Shown here one piece after another: positions 27,501 to 38,443 of a stretch of DNA of 64,000 bases. The position numbers and the translations under genes are program-made. A model generated the notes under the pieces. It made no database searches. It saw nothing but the letters and a program-made list of their open reading frames with translations, and was not told the origin of the DNA. This DNA comes from Cladocopium goreaui (Eukaryota > Sar > Dinophyceae > Suessiales > Symbiodiniaceae): assembly GCA_947184155.2 (NCBI GenBank), contig CAMXCT020006146.1:211183-275182 (forward strand), given 5' to 3'. Numbering within the stretch: the stretch's first letter is position 1; each line of letters opens with the position of its first letter.

Positions 27501-29221
27501 TGCTGTTCTTGTTTCAGCGTTTTCAAACCACCAGCCAATTCAGCCAGTCGCCGTTCAACATGCAGTTGCCTTGAAAACAGAACGCACAGTTTGAAACAAA
27601 TCAAAAATTGAACGTCCCTGAAAAAAACGATACGAACTATTGTTTTACTGAGTTGTTGATGTTTCTGCGACAAACACCGTGCGTCCAAATTTTGAATAGT
27701 CTCTTCATGACAGTGCATGACATCTTGCTGTTCAATCAAAAGCCTTTGCATTGACGAAATGGTTTCTGCTGTTTCCTGCAGTTTGCGCGGAACCCATTCG
27801 CATCCATTTTCATTCAAAATGAAGCATACAAACAAAAACACATCATCCAATCATCGTCCTGTCAAATTCCATTGATTTCATTGTTCAGGTGTATAGGTGC
27901 TGCAAAAGTCCTCTGCATCCAAGTGATGTCCAACCCACCGTTCTTGGCAATTTTTCAGTGGAGAAAACTGATGCCCAGAAGTGGAACCGCATGATGTCCT
28001 GTGGTTCGCGACCAGTGTAATCTATGCAAAACAAACACAGGCAGTGGAGTAACGTACACAACAACAGTTTGATTGTCCCGCCATTGAAGCCATCAGTTGC
28101 AGGCCAATGTCGGCCGATGCTTCTCATTGCACACCACACTATTTGACAAGAGATGTGACACAAATGATGTTGTTCCACAAAACCATTGGCACAGGTCCAC
28201 CATTGTGCTTTTGTATCTGCTGAATCACTTTGCAACAAAAAACCGTTGAGCATTTGAATCCGACTTGCAAAAATATATTGGATGGCATTTCATACTTTGG
28301 ACCAACAAGTAATGTGTGAAACCTTGTTTTGATCTAGAACAACATGTTTGAAACCTCAAATGCGGAGAGGGTGATATTGAAACATTTGCATGCACAAACG
28401 CTGCATAATTTTGATCATAAGGTCCAATCTTGGCAATTCGACCACGCAATGCCGAAACAATTTTCCAAAATGACGATTTGTTCACATTCAACCCATTGGA
28501 ATAATTTATGATATGTATGCCTTTCGGTGCCAACATTCATTTGAATCATATTGATCTCATGATTCATGATGCGCGTTTTTAAATGCATCGTTTTCGGCTA
28601 AAATGTTGATTCAATTGATGTTGTTTCTGCATGGCATCGTTCACGTTGGCCCAATGGATATAATCAAACACGTCCAAAAATCAAATTGAATGGATATAAT
28701 CAAACACGGTCAAGAATCAAATTGAGGTTCCGACGATCCAGATAGCAAAATCAATTCCCCGGTGGTCCAGGAAGGGGAAAGAAATCAAACTACCAATTTG
28801 TTCACGAACGACACACACCGTAAAACACACATTGAATTTTTAGTTAATAGGGGGTGCGTTCTGTGAAAAAAATGTACGCTCTTGAAATCAATCGTGGAAC
28901 TGCATTCCAGTCCGAAATTCCACAAACATTTACATGGCACCACGGCAAGGTGTGGAGTGGATTTTGTTTCCAGGAAATCATGCAACCCATTGTTTTTGTT
29001 GACGCCGCCTCTAACGACCCCAGTCCGTTTGCTAATTTTTGCACTGTTGTCTTGTTACACGTCATATTTGCCGTGTTCTTTTCTCATGCACGTTCATATG
29101 TGTCGCGTAGGTGGGGGGGGCTAATAACGTTCTGTCGCCTCTTCTCTGGGCAGTTGCTTTAAACTTTCTGACGTTTCTGGTCACATAAGGGTGGTTGGGG
29201 GGCCAATAATTTTCTATGCAC
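24536..29221. other. 4.7 kb without a recognised gene
   Basis: AT-richer sequence with many short overlapping frames. The best looking, 25783-26130 plus, begins with a signal-peptide-like hydrophobic stretch but its remainder has no recognisable domain. A 38-bp tandem pair (GGATATAATCAAACACG...) lies at about 28657-28725. Nothing else stood out. Confidence 0.45.
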
Positions 29222-29475
29222 ACTTTCATGTCACATCTAAGATGCTCTTGGTGCTACGCGCTTAGCATTTTCATGTAAGATCTTACACGCTCTTGATGCT
29301 ACATTCTTAACACTTTCATGTAAGATATAACACGTTTTGCACAATTTCATGTAACATCCAACACGTTCTTGGTGCTACGCTCCTAAAAGTTTCATGTGCA
29401 TCTAACACGCTTTGCACTGTTTCATGTAACATCTAACACGTTCTTGGTGCTACGCTTAACACTTTCATGTGCGAA
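29222..29475. repeat. Degenerate tandem repeat (TTTCATGTAACATCTAACACG)
   Basis: About five to seven imperfect units combining TTTCATGTAAGATCT, AACACGTTCTTGG and TGCTACGCT run from 29,222 to 29,475, partly halved in places. Confidence 0.82.
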
Positions 29476-30289
29476 GGTTCACACGGAAACACGCTCAATA
29501 TCCCCCCCTGTCCCTGTTGTAGGGTCAGGGAGGGCGGGAAAACAAAAATTTGAATGAACAAAATGTTTAGTGATGCCACATTCAAGTCGACATGTTCAAG
29601 TCCCTGTGAAGTGATGCAACACTTCAGAATGACATGAACATGAAGAGTTCAGGCGCTCTTAGTGCCTTCTCTGCTGAAGGTCTATAAGCCAAAATGTCAC
29701 GACATTCGACTCATCATCACCTGAACATTTCTAAACAATTTGGCGTGTTTCAGTTTTGTATGTGATCATTGATGTATGCCACATGTTTCAATTTTTATCC
29801 AAAAGTCTTCAATCTATCGTTCTATTGAAATCAAACAAGTCACTTTACCAATAAAATTAATTCCTCTGTTGGGTTTTCTGTTGGTTGTTTTTAAGGCATT
29901 TCATGCAACAAAGCATGAAAAGATCAAGTCGACGGATCCAAGAAAATTCTATCCACGTTGTGTAAACTCCCTTCTTGTCTCCTACTCCTTGACCCTAAAA
30001 GCAACGATCAACATGACCTTGCTATTCTCAATTTTCACAACTGGACATCTGACTCAAACAACCCACGCGCCAACGCAGCAACCTTTTTTGATCAAATCGC
30101 GGGAATATTTGGTTTTAGATTCGGACTTCTCTCTCTGATCTGCACACTTTCGTTTCCAGCCTGTCGGCGGGCTGATCCATCTGATTGGATCTGGTTTGAC
30201 TTTCTGATAAAGTGGCTGGATCGGATCGGTTTCCATATCCCCCTCTTTCAAGAACCGAGTCGTCTGTTTTCTGCTGCTCTGACTAGCCA
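29476..30289. other. No gene recognised
   Basis: Short frames only. The segment may contain the 3' end of the rearranged minus-strand element that follows, but no terminal repeat could be identified. Confidence 0.45.
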
Positions 30290-30906
30290 ATCGGCAACTT
30301 TGGGTTGACAGTCGAACCCCTGAACGAAGTGGGCCTTCCACCGTAGTGCTGCCGCTTTGCCCTCAAATCGAGATGGTTCATCAGCTGGATTACTTTTGCT
30401 GGGCACTCTCTCTACCCACCAAAAACGAGGGCAGATGCACTTCGATCGAATAGAAGGCTTTCACTAAATCATCCATTGTGGGGCTGCTAGATCTGCCTTT
30501 GACGGTGCCCCCCCCTTGCCGAATTATTGCCAACAAAGAGAAGAACCTTTCCTCCTTTCCAGAGCATAAGGAGGTTCTCTTGCACACGGTCTTGGATCAC
30601 TACACGAAGCCCTGTCGATTCATCCGACAGGATGGCTCCTAAGCCGGCAATTCCATCTTCCCAAGACCCGTCAGTGAACACCAACACTGTTCGAGTGTTA
30701 ATGTTTATTGGGATGGTCCTGGGTTGGACACTACTTAGTAACAAAAGAACCTCTTCACACCAGTTTCTCAACTGGGGCATGTGGGGGCGACCCATATTTA
30801 CTAAGGAAAAGACTTTGAAACAGGCATATTTCAAAGATCTGCCAGCGAAATATCCAGTCACGAAGTTTAAGAGGCCATGTATCTCTTGTGCTTCTGCCAA
30901 GTTCAT
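30290..30906 (-). pseudogene. RNase H remnant (inverted relative to RT)
   Basis: From about 30906 the minus strand reads an RT-thumb/connection segment (AQEIHGLLNFVTGYFAGRSL), then RNase H with VLVFTDGSWEDGIAGLGAIL (first catalytic Asp), and after frameshifts near 30,520 and 30,400 the C-terminal motif RVPSKSNPADEPSRF. The motifs match those of the other DIRS-like copies (compare RVPSKSNLSDAASRL at 54.6 kb). Three frames are needed, so it is a pseudogene. Confidence 0.75.
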
Positions 30907-30908
30907 GC

Positions 30909-32877
30909 TGCCAGTCTCAGGGGGCCCCTCAGCCTCCAGCACTGCGCTCTGCCGATCATCCCCTGGGCTTACCCCACATTAATCCAGCATCGACATCAGG
31001 CATCAGGCTGAAGAAAGCCAACCAACTGTACAGATTCGTTATTGATATCCTCCTAATCGCCATGAAGTACAATTCTGTGATTAGCTTGGAGAACCCATAC
31101 AGATCTTGGTTTTGGGCAGCCATTTTGGCATTTGTACAGGCTCAAAATGACCCATCTCTCACCCGATTTTGGGATTCATTGACCGAAGTTTTCTTCCATA
31201 ACTGCTGTCATGGCGGCCAACGAAAGAAAGGCACCCGATGGAAGTCCACCCCAGGAGTCTTCCAGTCCACAACAGCGGTCTGCCAAAACGACCATGAGCA
31301 CTTGCCTTACCAGGTGCATTCCGAAAATGGCACATGGTCTTTCGACACATCCAGTGAAGCAGCCTATCCGGAACTGTTAACAAAACGAGTTGCAGCAGCC
31401 ATTCGTAGCTTTTTGGTTGCCAGAAAGTTCTCGTTTAACTCTCCGCCCAACCCTAGGATTAACAGTCTCGCTGTCCAACACCGGAAGCATAAGAAACGAA
31501 CCCAACTTATACCTGAATTTGCCACGGTTTGCTGGCTGCCTCCTAACACTAAACTCACTGATTCTCAAAAAGAGATCCCTTCTTCACTCAGGGGGGAATA
31601 CCAAGAAGGAGATCCAATGAAGAGGTCAAACGAAGATATCTTGGTGGGGACTTGGCACACACCTAATCAATTTGTAACTAGAGCCCAGGGCGTTACACAT
31701 CCAATGGATGAGTGTGCGTTGGAAAAAATTACAAAGGAAACCATTAGGTTTGTGTCCGAGTCAGACCCCAAGCTTGTGTCGATAGAAAGGAGAAAGAACT
31801 TGCTCAAGGCGAGGATCATGGCCAAGCAGCTGGAAGTACAAGAAAGAACCCTGCACGAAGGCTTGCCGGAATCAGTTGAAAAGGAAGTACGTGGGAAGAA
31901 GGTCCTACTTTGGCAGAAGCTGCTGGAACAACATGGATATGACGACATGGAGGTGGTGAGGTTCATGAAGGAAGGGGTCCCCTTAGTAGGGTCGCATGAT
32001 CATCTGCCTTGTTATCCTCTGAAGATCAAAATGGCATCCACCACAGAGGCTGAACTTCGTAGCATGGCCGTGCCTTGCAGGTTGGCCCTGGAGAACCGCA
32101 GACCTCAAACGGATGCTCCAGGTTTTGCTGAACATCTTGAGGAAACGGCATCTGAAGAGGTGAGCTTGCGTTTCTTGGAGGGCCCCTTTTCATCCCCATC
32201 AGAAGTGACAGAAGTTCTTGGCCACGATAACTGGCGAATAATGAGACGCTTTCTGATTGAACAGGGCTCGAAGTTGAGACCCATAGATCATGGACTGAGG
32301 GCACAACTTAACTCGGCTTACACCTCGACCATCAGACTCGACCTCCAGGATGCAGATTACATGGTGGCCCTCACATTGGAGCTTGGAAAGGCGAAGGGAC
32401 TTGATTGGGTTGGCAAAACGCTGGACTTGTCCAAAGCATACAAACAACTCCCAATCCTGCCCAGCCACAGAGACCTGGCTGTTGTGTTTTTCCGAGGCAG
32501 TAGGGGATGTCCCAGGTACTACATCCCAAAGCTCTAATGACTCTATGTTTGGATCCACTGCAGCAGTTTATGCATTCAACCGAGTTAGTAGGTCGTTGTG
32601 GTTCTTGATCAATGTGTATCTGAAAGTGCCAACCGCTGTGTACTGCTATGATTACCCAATGTTTTCGCCAGAGACAAGTGCCCAGGAGACAGACAATGTG
32701 GTTTCCGACTTCCTAGACCTACTAGGATGGCGTCATGACAGAACAGGGCCGAAAGGCAAACCCTTTGCCTCGTCCTTCGATGTATTGGGAATGAATCTTG
32801 ACCTGTCTGGGCTGCGAAATGCCAACTCGGTCACCTTGAAAAACAAAGAAGGGAGAGTCGAGAATTTTTTTTCCTAA
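30909..32877 (+). pseudogene. Methyltransferase-like C-terminus and RT, frameshifted
   Basis: The first frame (to 32537) begins inside a methyltransferase-like domain: SQGAPQPPALRSADHPLG, SLENPYRSWFW (ENP motif), CCHGGQRKKGTRWKST, a Cys/His segment NDHEHLPY and EAAYPELL. It continues through a variable region into RT: KLRPIDHGLRAQLN and LDLSKAYKQLP (motif A Asp). A frame change near 32,535 moves into a frame with FGSTAAVYAFNRVSR (motif B) and YCYDYPMF at the catalytic site, where related copies have DD. The loss of the second Asp would inactivate RT. The same order is seen in the element at 55.7 kb. Confidence 0.78.
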
Positions 32878-32999
32878 AGTTCTCAATGTCAAGGAGAATT
32901 TTTGTTTTTGCGACGGGTCTTTCCCGTGCTCTGGATGCTGTACCACACGGCATTCCCAAATGGATGTATTCTGGGGGGCGGTTTTTCAAAAGATCAATT

Positions 33000-33215
33000 A
33001 AGATTTAAGATTTTCTGATGACTGGCCTCTGTAAGGTCCAAAAGAGTTACCGGAACTTGAGGGTCATGCATAACATGGTCCACTGCGAGAACGGAAAAAC
33101 CTGCTTCGATCAAACTGCGGGATAATGAAGCTAGCCCACAACAGATTTCTACGGCAAAAGGCTGCCGATGTGAAACTGGCTGAGGTTGTGACGGATGCTC
33201 CTCAGCCGTAACGGC
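33000..33215 (-). pseudogene. N-terminal fragment of the methyltransferase-like domain
   Basis: In a minus-strand frame different from Gag the sequence reads AVEICCGLASLSRSLIEAGF then SVLAVDHVMHD and LLDLTEASHQKIL, resembling a SAM-binding motif I with the following acidic strand. It lies just downstream of Gag on the same strand and stops abruptly near 33,000, where the inverted block begins. Confidence 0.62.
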
Positions 33216-33221
33216 TGGTTG

Positions 33222-34446
33222 TCACTCTTGGCTGTGACTGCACTCATGATGTGGCTTGGGCTTATGGCATCCCTGCTTGTAACACAGGTGGTATCCCCGC
33301 TGGCAGCGAGGGCCAGATCCTCTGAATCCACAAACCCATTTGTTGAAAGCAAAGCATAGCGGCTTTCCATCGGCTGTCTTTGCAACACACTCTGGGGGGA
33401 TGTCGATTGTGGACCCCTGCTTGGATTTGGACTTTCCTTTGCCCTTGCCTTTGCCTTTCCCTTTGGGATGCTTTGTAGGCGGATCGGATGCATCGGATGT
33501 GGACCTCTTGTTAGGTCGCGGATTGGCCGCTTTTGGGCTCGGCTTCACAGGCATTGGCATGAGATATGGCATCAGCTCGGGAGATGTTCGCAACAGTTTA
33601 ATTTCCTCGTCCAAGGGCGTGCTGTTGACGCCTGGCTCGGCCTGCAACTGTCCGACCAGATTGTTGGACGCCCTGATAAACATCTGTTTGTCACACTCGA
33701 TAATCTGCTGCAATGTCACCGAGGCGAAACCTGACGGCTGAGCCCGTTCATGGGACAGGAAGAGATGCTGGACCCACATTTCAATCTCCCGAAATAAACA
33801 AAGCTTTGCCTGATCCATTGCAAGAGATCGCCTTTGAAAAGCATTGCGCAAGTCCAACTCTGATCCAACTGAACAAGTTGTAGCTGTTGCTTTGGAGGTG
33901 ATCTTAATATTTCCACTAGCATCTAGAGATACTTTGGGATCCTTTTTCAAACTCTGAATCTCCTGAGAGCGGGACGTACACTCTTCTGGCTTGATCCAAG
34001 TCAGAACGTTCTGCTCCAGCATGTTCACAAAGATCTACTAAAGCATGGCTAGGACTAGGAGTAACTTCTGGTGAGAAGATAATCCCTCCAAGCGCATCTC
34101 TTGCTCAGCTTGCCTGGTCTGTCTCTCCGCCATTGGCAGCTTTCTAGTCACCAGTTGAGGGTTGATCGACCTTTCTTTGAAGATCATTCAGCGCAAGTGC
34201 GTGGGACTCTACAACAAGCCTTCGGATGCATGAGGTCTGATACGGATTCAACTCACTGGCAGTGACCTTTGTGAGCCAGGTGTCAAGTACAGCATCGGTA
34301 ATTTGTTGAGGCATCGTTGACACTGCAAAGGCTAATGATCCGAAGGTTTCAAATCCCCTCGCTTGCAATTCAAGTCTGAAGTCATATTCCACACCCAGTT
34401 GTCTCAATCGCTCTGCAAATGCAGCTTTGCCATCAAGAGCTGACAT
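33222..34446 (-). pseudogene. Gag with CCCH-type zinc finger, frameshifted
   Basis: An N-terminal piece 34446-34144 (SALDGKAAFAERLRQLGVEY) is followed, after two frame changes around 34,140 and 34,050, by 34028-33222 (MLEQNVLTWIKPEECTSRSQ). The C-terminal part has a PKGKGKGKGKGKSKSK tract and a Cys/His cluster (CFAFNKWVCGF ... CYKQGCHK ... HHEC). The order and motifs parallel the Gag at 55.7 kb. It probably bound element RNA. Confidence 0.78.
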
Positions 34447-34913
34447 GGCCGAAGAGGGAATCCGAGGTGAGAAAGTGAAGGTTTATCTCCATGCTGTCAC
34501 ATTTGATCATCATCAAAGTCTTAACATTCAGTTTACAAGCGTCATTTGACTGGTGTTTTACTGGACATGTCCCTGTGAAATTTCTTGCCCGATTCACATG
34601 AGCCATGTGACTAATGTCCCTACCAGGTTTTTGTTAGATTTTGAAATCGTCTGAGAATTGTTGATATGTCATGACTGCCCCTGAAACATTTCTAATCCCC
34701 CTCGGTTGAGGTCTGGCTTGTCTTGGCTCTGGTGCCATTTGACATGCTGGTGGCACATGTTATGAGAGCATCTCAACATGTCTGTGATTGGACGGCTCAG
34801 CACCTTTTTCATGCTCATCGGACTTACTCTCGATGGGTCGAAGGAACTTTGTTGTTCCCAATCGACCTTTAATGGCTTTCTTAGCCATTTCTGGCTTCCA
34901 AGATGACTCGGAT
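34447..34913. other. Spacer between elements
   Basis: No gene or repeat recognised; it would be the leader of the minus-strand Gag at 34446. Confidence 0.45.
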
Positions 34914-35265
34914 CTGTTCTACAACGTTGGGGATAAGCGGGAGGCGCGGTGCGCAGAGTAAACTAACGCTGAAACAAAACGCTAAACCAAACAAACGCGT
35001 CGCCATGTTCGCGGTATACGCGCAAACTGAACCAACTGAAACAAAACCAAACTGACATCGCAAAAACAAATCAAAACTGAAACTCGAAAGCACATGCGGA
35101 AAACGAAATGTGAAAGCCACTGTTGATGGGTTGACGCCACACTCTCCTTTTTTCTTTCGGTGGTCGACGGCACTGAAACACGGTCTCAAGTCCAATCAGT
35201 GGATCCTCATCAAATCGTTTTCCATCTTGTTGATTTTCACATGTAGCCGAGGGTATCGTTCCCCC
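34914..35265 (-). repeat. 352-bp direct repeat, outer copy
   Basis: Matches 36096-36447 at an offset of 1,182 bp with no difference seen. It includes CTGTTCTACAACGTTGGGG at one end and TATCGTTCCCCC at the other. Confidence 0.95.
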
Positions 35266-36095
35266 TTCCAGAGTCAGTGCCGTTGATTGCATTGATTGCA
35301 AATCATGATACGCAAGTGAAAGTCAGCCAAAAGCCTCATCGAGGGCGAAGGAGGCCCGCAGAGTTGCTGCACTCATCAAGCCGAATCAAAATGTCAGAAC
35401 GATCAATGTAGATGCCATAGCAAGTCCAGCAAAGGTTCTGTAAGTCACTGCGACTCAGAAAAGATAAACACAGCACATTGGCAAATCGTGAAGGTCCAGA
35501 GTGGTCCCAAATGTTCCAAGTTACCAAAAAGAAAGGTTGAACGCTGATATAATCGCATCGGTCCGGATCCCAAGCCAGTCGAAGTGTATCGTAAATTTGC
35601 ATTGCAGCCAGAATTACGTACGGGACGGTACGTGAAAGCAAATAAACGCAGGGTGGGAGGGAGCGGACTAAAAAATTGAACAGCTAAAACTGCAAGGCAA
35701 AGGATTGACTAATCGAACACGGAGTGTTTCAGAGTAACAAGGCAACTGAGAAACTCCAAACATAAAATTCAAAAAACTAAAACAGAAAACCAAAACCAAC
35801 AAAACGTTGGGCAAGCACGGCTGAAACTGAGACTGAAGCAGCACATAAAATTGAAGTTCAAGGACGACATCACCAAACCAGCTAAAACGCAACCAAACTG
35901 AAACTGACTTAACATGTCGTTCACAAGACGGTTTGGGAAAGTTGTCCACACCTCTCCTTAACACCAGCGAGGGTAGACGGGGTAACGCGAGGTAGCTAAA
36001 GGTAAGGCGACGAAGCGCAGGCCAACAACGGCACCCCAGCCACCCACCCCAAATCCCAACGCTTCCAAACAGTCACTTTGGTGACCCAAATTGTC
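35266..36095. other. 830-bp spacer between the direct repeats
   Basis: Rich in AACTGAAAC-like words on the plus strand, like the repeats themselves. No gene. By position it could be the A2 segment of split direct repeats. Confidence 0.5.
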
Positions 36096-36447
36096 CTGTT
36101 CTACAACGTTGGGGATAAGCGGGAGGCGCGGTGCGCAGAGTAAACTAACGCTGAAACAAAACGCTAAACCAAACAAACGCGTCGCCATGTTCGCGGTATA
36201 CGCGCAAACTGAACCAACTGAAACAAAACCAAACTGACATCGCAAAAACAAATCAAAACTGAAACTCGAAAGCACATGCGGAAAACGAAATGTGAAAGCC
36301 ACTGTTGATGGGTTGACGCCACACTCTCCTTTTTTCTTTCGGTGGTCGACGGCACTGAAACACGGTCTCAAGTCCAATCAGTGGATCCTCATCAAATCGT
36401 TTTCCATCTTGTTGATTTTCACATGTAGCCGAGGGTATCGTTCCCCC
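36096..36447 (-). repeat. 352-bp direct repeat, inner copy
   Basis: Lies 55 bp beyond the stop of the RT-RNaseH frame; identical by eye to 34914-35265. Confidence 0.95.
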
Positions 36448-36502
36448 ATTTGCAACGCAACGAGGCTGCATAAACTGACACTGAAACTGAAGCAGGGCCA
36501 AG

Positions 36503-37957
36503 TCAACCCCAAGCTGATTTCTCAAATTTGTCTCTCCCCTTTCCATAAACCGCCCAAGAGTCGCGGTCCAAAAATTCTTGCCTAGCTTCCCAAAGGCTCA
36601 AAAGCAAGGAAAGATCTAAATCTGAAAGCTCGATGTCTATCCTTTTGCTCAAGTCGACATCCCCAAACCTGGAATTCGTAAGGTCATCCGCAAGGGTGTT
36701 CTGGTCTCTCGGTCTCCAAGCTAAACTGATTCTGACACCAGCCCTCATCAAGCAGTGTGACAATTGCATATTCACTAAGGTGAGAGGCCAACGTGTTGTC
36801 GAATTCTTCCTGGACAAGAAATCAATAGAGCGATTATCAGTCCCGCTCTGCACCCAAAGCCGGATGCACGTCCTCCCCGACTTGGGCTCCAAATAGCCGA
36901 AGAGCTGAAGCGCAACTAAAACTGAGAGAAGTTCTGCAGGCGCCGAAGCCCACTCACTGTCCCCGTTCTCTTTGAAGAGGTACGGAGCATCGTGCGGTGT
37001 AACCCGCACAGAGAACCATCTGCCATCGGGAAAATGATACCCAGCTAACACCACAAGATTGTTTTCGCACTTTGCATCCGTCCTGAATACTTCATTAGTA
37101 AGCCTTCGCGGCTTCAAGCAAGAAAACATGAACTTCTGTTCCTCAAACTGCTTTTCCAAGAACATGCAAACAAGCCTGACCAGCCGAGGCGCCGTAGCAA
37201 CTGTGCTCTTGCTGACTGCCGAAGCCCATGAGTAAAGTGGAGCCAGGTGCGGTTTCAACCACAGCAACACCCGGCATGTGAAGCCGAGCCTACCAAGAAA
37301 CTCCGCAAACCGGTGGACGTGAACCGTGAAAGCATCTCTTCTCAATTCCCGCAAGAAGGTGAGCAACCACTGTCCACGAGCTTCGCTTATGCCCACAGAC
37401 ATGTTCAAATAGTCAACACGGTAACCAACAAACTGCACGTCCAGTCCGCCAGAGAATTTCTTGTAACCAAAAGGGGTGCCCAAGGCCTCATAGGCCGCAA
37501 TCGTCATCCACAAGGTCTCAAACTTTTCTTCGCCAACGCATACAACATGGAGGTCATCAACGTACACCAGCTGTACGACCCATCTGTTCAAGAGAACCCT
37601 TGCAACAAGCCTACCAGCCAGGCCAAAAAGTCTACTCCACCAATAGAGCGCGCTAGACACCCCAAAAGTACCAACTTTGTTGACCCAGCATACGTCTGAA
37701 TCTGAATTGGACTTGCATACCAACAGCCTCCAATCGCTCTCGCGGATCTTGACCAACCTGTGTGCCGCCTTTATGTCAGCGGAAACAGTGAAGAAGGAGT
37801 CCTGGGTGTCCCTTGCAGCACGGACAGCTCCAGCAACATCAGGTGGCCCGGGATAGTCCAGCTTGTCTGTGAACCGTATCCCGTTGTTAACCTGGACGAA
37901 GTGCGTTCCATCATGTATGGGCCTAACACTCCCGTCCGGCTTCTTTATGGCCCCCAT
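36503..37957 (-). pseudogene. Reverse transcriptase - RNase H (5' part lost to frameshifts)
   Basis: The 484-codon frame starts within RT: GSVRPIHDGTHFVQVNN (fingers), ADIKAAHR (motif A), GTFGVSSALYWWSRL (motif B) and the catalytic VYVDDLHVV at about 37,553-37,570. RNase H follows with RTDAKCENNLVVLAGY, APAELLSVLVAL, GTDNRSIDFLSRK and WRPRDQNTLADDLTN. All catalytic Asp/Glu positions seem present. The upstream linker to the methyltransferase runs through three frames (38443-38255, 38321-37985), so the polyprotein as a whole is broken even though the catalytic part is open. Confidence 0.82.
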
Positions 37958-38443
37958 GGCCGCTACAAGGATGGGTTTGCCTAGTGGGATACATCATGCC
38001 TTGGGCCTCGTCCTCTCTGAATTTGCTCTCAAGACCTTCTTGATTTTCAACCGCAGACTTAAAGTTACGTGCCTCCTCCATGTACTCAGACGCGTCCAGG
38101 TTGCTCTGTTTCGTCCTTGTGCGGAACACTTCAGGAGCAGGTGGTATGGGCTCTTCATACCCGACAGGAACGCCCGTCGTGAAGGAATCCTTTGAGGCAA
38201 CCAATATCTCGGAGTCAGGGTCGCCTTGGATCTTCAGAGTCTGAGCCATGAGGTCTAAAAGGAAAGGCGACCCTCTGCCTTCTGCACAGCACTGCTGGGG
38301 GCAGGTAAAAGGGCGGCCCAACGTTTTCTCAGCTTGTCAAGTGCTTCCTTGCAGAATGGCGACTCCGTCAACTTCCCTGTGGCAAGTTTGAAAGCCATCA
38401 TGCGCAGATCTCCCATCTGTTCATGAACAAAACGTCTGAGCAA
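37958..38443 (-). pseudogene. Methyltransferase-RT linker, frameshifted
   Basis: A first piece (RRFVHEQMGDLRMMAFKLAT...) runs from 38443 to 38255; a second (LLDLMAQTLKIQGDPDSEIL...EDEAQGMMYP) runs from about 38290 to 37985 in another frame, leading to RT. The acidic, charged composition matches the RT N-terminal extension of related elements. At least three indels separate it from its neighbours. Confidence 0.6.

Larger units (their letters stand above)
30290..34446 (-). mobile_element. Decayed YR/DIRS-like element with internal inversion
   Basis: Gag (34446-33222) and the N-terminal part of a methyltransferase-like domain (about 33215-33000) read on the minus strand. The rest of that domain plus RT read on the plus strand (30909-32877), and RNase H again on the minus strand (30906-30290). 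Turning the middle segment over restores one continuous minus-strand Gag-methyltransferase-RT-RNaseH order, the same as in the 55.7-59.3 kb element. Frameshifts in every gene show it is dead. No terminal repeats or recombinase were found. Confidence 0.75.
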
